From Flavobacteriaceae bacterium (GTDB lineage: Bacteria > Bacteroidota > Bacteroidia > Flavobacteriales > Flavobacteriaceae): a stretch of 53,594 nt of DNA. Below, piece by piece: positions 51,513-53,594 of this stretch (position 1 is the first letter of the stretch; each line of letters starts with the position of its first letter). The notes under the pieces were generated by a model. It searched no databases, had not been told where the DNA came from, and saw only the letters and a program-made list of their open reading frames with translations. The translations under genes were made by a program, and so were the position numbers. The stretch spans positions 51,849 through 105,442 of the forward strand of contig PBYT01000019.1 in assembly GCA_002729755.1 (NCBI GenBank). The letters are read 5' to 3'.

Positions 51513-52395
51513 TCCTGTTTTACTTAATGAATCTGTTAAAGGTCTAAAAATTATACCTGACGGAACTTATGTTGATGTTACATATGGAGGAGGAGGTCAT
51601 TCAAAAGTTATACTACAAAAACTTGGACCAAAAGGAAGATTAATTGCTTTTGATCAAGACAGGGATGCTCATAAAAATAAAATTGATGACAATAGATTAA
51701 AACTAATAGAATCAAATTTTAAATTTCTAAATAATCATCTTAATTATCTGCAGATAAGTCAGGTAGATGGATTGATTGCTGATTTTGGAATTTCTTCCTA
51801 TCAGATTGACACAAAGACCAGAGGTTTCTCAATAAGATTTGATTCTAAGCTTGATATGAGAATGGACCAGTTGCAAAAGATGGATGCGAAATTTATAATT
51901 AATAAGTATGATAGAGAAAAACTAGAAAATATTTTTCAAAATTATGGTGAGTTGAGAAACTATAGGAGAATTGTTGATCTAATAGTTTCAGAGAGAAAAA
52001 ATAATAAAATAAATACATCAGGAGATCTGAAGAGAATTCTAGAGCCTTTATCTATAAGTTCAGAAGAAAATAAATTTTTAGCTAAAGTATTTCAAGCTAT
52101 AAGAATTGAAGTTAATGATGAAATAAATATTATAAAATCACTTTTAGTTCAATCTTCAAAAATTTTAAAAAAGGGAGGAAGATTAGTATGCATATCGTAT
52201 CACTCATTAGAAGACAGATTAGTTAAAAGGTTTATACAAAACGGAACATTTGAGAGTGATGCAATTTCTGACATTTATGGTAATAAAGATTTAATCTTTA
52301 AAAAGATTGGAAAGTTGATTAGCCCAGATAAAGAAGAGGTTGGGTCAAATAATAGATCTAGAAGTGCAAGACTAAGAGTAGCTGAAAAAATATGA
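51493..52395 (+). CDS. rsmH: 16S rRNA (cytosine(1402)-N(4))-methyltransferase
   Basis: Methylates C1402 of 16S rRNA with SAM. N-terminal YHNPVLLNESVKGL is the family start; SAM motif YVDVTYGGGGHSKVIL; LIADFGISSYQIDTKTRGFS; and SYHSLEDRLVKRF near the end. 300 residues from the ATG at 51493; the ATG at 51502 (MYHNPVLL) is an equally good start. Overlaps mraZ by 11-20 nt and ftsL by ATGA, so a coupled operon. Confidence 0.97.
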   Translation: MMKMYHNPVLLNESVKGLKIIPDGTYVDVTYGGGGHSKVILQKLGPKGRLIAFDQDRDAHKNKIDDNRLKLIESNFKFLNNHLNYLQISQVDGLIADFGISSYQIDTKTRGFSIRFDSKLDMRMDQLQKMDAKFIINKYDREKLENIFQNYGELRNYRRIVDLIVSERKNNKINTSGDLKRILEPLSISSEENKFLAKVFQAIRIEVNDEINIIKSLLVQSSKILKKGGRLVCISYHSLEDRLVKRFIQNGTFESDAISDIYGNKDLIFKKIGKLISPDKEEVGSNNRSRSARLRVAEKI

Positions 52396-52700
52396 AAAGT
52401 TTTTTGTCATTTATAAATATAGATTTTTTAGTAAAAAAGGATTCAATCCAAAACTGGAAGATGATTGTTTACTTATCTCTCCTAGCTTTAATAACTATAT
52501 ATAGTGGCCACAGTACAGATAGAAAAGTTATTAAAGTAGGAGCGTTAAAGAAAGAAATAAATATTCTAAACAATGAGTTTGTCTCAACTAGAATTTCTTT
52601 GATGAATATAAAAATGGAATCTAAAGTAACAAAAAGATTGAGCGAAAAAGGATTAGTTCCTTCAAAATATCCACCTATTAAAATTATTGTAAAAAAATAA
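52392..52700 (+). CDS. ftsL: FtsL-like division protein
   Basis: A 102-residue bitopic membrane protein: short cytoplasmic N-terminus, one span (about 25-40, MIVYLSLLALITIYSG) and a periplasmic coiled-coil (KVGALKKEINILNNEFVSTRISLM, read in two parts). Sequence similarity to FtsL is low by nature; the call relies on size, topology and position between rsmH and ftsI. Expected to bridge FtsB/FtsQ and FtsI at the division site. Confidence 0.85.
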   Translation: MKSFLSFINIDFLVKKDSIQNWKMIVYLSLLALITIYSGHSTDRKVIKVGALKKEINILNNEFVSTRISLMNIKMESKVTKRLSEKGLVPSKYPPIKIIVKK

Positions 52701-52702
52701 TT

Positions 52703-53594
52703 ATGGATAGAGGTAAGAGTAAGAGTAAAATAGTAAACAGGATTAATTTCATGTTCTTTTTCTTCTTACTATTCTCTGCCTTTTTAATTTCAAAAATAGT
52801 CTATATACAAAATTTTGATTCTGAAGTTGAGGGAAATAATATTTCACTTGAGACAATAAAAAATGTTGAGGTAGAATCAACAAGAGGTAATATATATTCA
52901 TCTGATGGAGATCTTATAGTATCTACAGTTTCAAAGTTTGAAATAAGATGGGATTCACAAGTTGCATCTGAGAAAATATTCCAAAGTAATAAAGTTAAAC
53001 TCGCTCAAGAGTTATCTAAGTTATTATCTGAAAGCAGTGACTACTTTACAGATATTATGAATAATGCTCGAAAGAATAATAATAGATATTTATTAATAGC
53101 CAAAGATTTAGATATCAATCAATTAAATGCTTTAAAGACTTTTCCAATGTTTAACCTTGGCATGTATAGAGGAGGACTGATAATTAAGGAAAATCACTTA
53201 AGAAAAAGTCACTTAGGTAAAATAGCTGAAAGAACAATTGGTTCTTTTAAGAAGGGAATTAAAGAAGTTGGACTAGAACAAGCTTATAGTCAATATCTAG
53301 GCGGTAAGAATGGTGTAAGAAGAATGCAAAAAATTGCAAATGGGCAGTGGAAACCTTTAAAAACTGAATATGAAATTGAACCAAAAGAAGGATATGACCT
53401 ACATGCTACAATAGAGCTAAAGATTCAAGAGTTTGTACATAATGAATTGCTAAGCCAGCTTGAAAAATTTGAAGCTGATCATGGTACAGCAGTAATTATG
53501 GAAACAAACACTGGAAATATCTTGGGAATTTCCAATCTCGGAATAAACTCAGAAGGAAATTATTATGAGAGATTAAATTATGCAATTGGAGAAA
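52703..53594 (+). CDS. ftsI: Penicillin-binding protein FtsI (partial, cut by window end)
   Basis: Division-specific peptidoglycan transpeptidase. From the ATG at 52703 (MDRGKSKSKIVNRIN) about 297 residues are present: a membrane anchor (about 16-32, FMFFFFLLFSAFLISKIV), the NIYSSDGDLI entry block (ESTRGNIYSSDG), the pedestal domain with IGSFKKGIKEVGLEQAY and LGGKNG, and the first part of the transpeptidase domain (GTAVIMETNTGNIL). The catalytic SxxK, SxN and KTG motifs lie beyond the right edge. Starts 2 bp after ftsL. Confidence 0.94.
   Translation, partial: MDRGKSKSKIVNRINFMFFFFLLFSAFLISKIVYIQNFDSEVEGNNISLETIKNVEVESTRGNIYSSDGDLIVSTVSKFEIRWDSQVASEKIFQSNKVKLAQELSKLLSESSDYFTDIMNNARKNNNRYLLIAKDLDINQLNALKTFPMFNLGMYRGGLIIKENHLRKSHLGKIAERTIGSFKKGIKEVGLEQAYSQYLGGKNGVRRMQKIANGQWKPLKTEYEIEPKEGYDLHATIELKIQEFVHNELLSQLEKFEADHGTAVIMETNTGNILGISNLGINSEGNYYERLNYAIGE

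Noticed and set aside
1..53594. Mobile element, prophage or defence island
   Set aside because: No transposase, integrase, terminal repeats, restriction or toxin genes were seen; base composition and gene type are even along the window.

Overview
The window is AT-rich chromosomal DNA from a member of the Bacteroidota, most likely a streamlined, probably marine, Flavobacteriaceae. The evidence is the set of flavobacterial gene neighbourhoods (FtsH-LUD-CdsA-Psd; DnaG-response regulator-NadE-GldC-EngB-hydrolase-MraZ), recurrent TAnnTTTG -7 promoter elements, the near absence of Shine-Dalgarno sequences, lipoproteins and CarboxypepD_reg proteins, a lipoprotein azurin, and very tight packing (no gap above about 170 bp). 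The species name and habitat are inference. I see no phage, insertion sequence, CRISPR array or integrated island. It looks like core genome.

Layout. 1-11106: partial aminotransferase, valS, a membrane/lipid and proteostasis block on the minus strand (rsfS, ftsH, LUD protein, cdsA, psd), birA, pyrE and a NUDIX gene with interlocked starts, and ddl-coaD. 11205-16052: PASTA protein, rluD, yaaA, two tandem CarboxypepD_reg-type exported proteins, tatA and an O-methyltransferase. 16093-19070: tRNA-Val(GAC), a serine hydrolase, azurin and two small lipoproteins. 19067-23613: glycerol operon glpK-glpD-glpF plus an SDR. 23715-28581: DUF456 protein, thioesterase and an acetate uptake/activation module (DUF4212 protein, sodium:solute symporter, acs). 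28574-34392: murF, pyruvate dehydrogenase E1-alpha and E2, an SDR, and MlaE/MlaF lipid-transport genes. 34398-40388: FabH-like synthase, gcvP, a periplasmic rhodanese, purE and purK. 40467-47665: plus-strand run adk-obgE-mazG-aroA-queA-polyprenyl synthase-dnaG. 47649-53594: an atypical response regulator, nadE, gldC, engB, an alpha/beta hydrolase, and the start of the division/cell-wall cluster mraZ-rsmH-ftsL-ftsI (cut by the window end).

How the genes work together. Glycerol enters through GlpF, is phosphorylated by GlpK and oxidised by GlpD. Acetate is imported and activated to acetyl-CoA by Acs. Pyruvate dehydrogenase feeds the same acetyl-CoA pool, so the window is rich in small-carbon-compound entry routes. 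Much of the rest is envelope construction (Ddl, MurF, FtsI, CdsA, Psd, MlaEF, polyprenyl synthase) and nucleotide synthesis (PyrE, PurE, PurK, Adk).

I did not find a clearly new multi-gene system. The most interesting signals are structural. All 11 convergent gene pairs are packed tail to tail with at most 13 bp between stop codons. Several promoters place the -7 element only 5-6 nt before the ATG, implying leaderless mRNAs. pyrE and the NUDIX gene have promoters that appear to face and cross each other. A terminator T-tract runs into the next gene's promoter. DnaG has lost all four zinc ligands, a response regulator has Glu in place of the phospho-acceptor Asp, and gldC stands without gldB. 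All functional assignments come from reading motifs and from remembered families; no database search was run.
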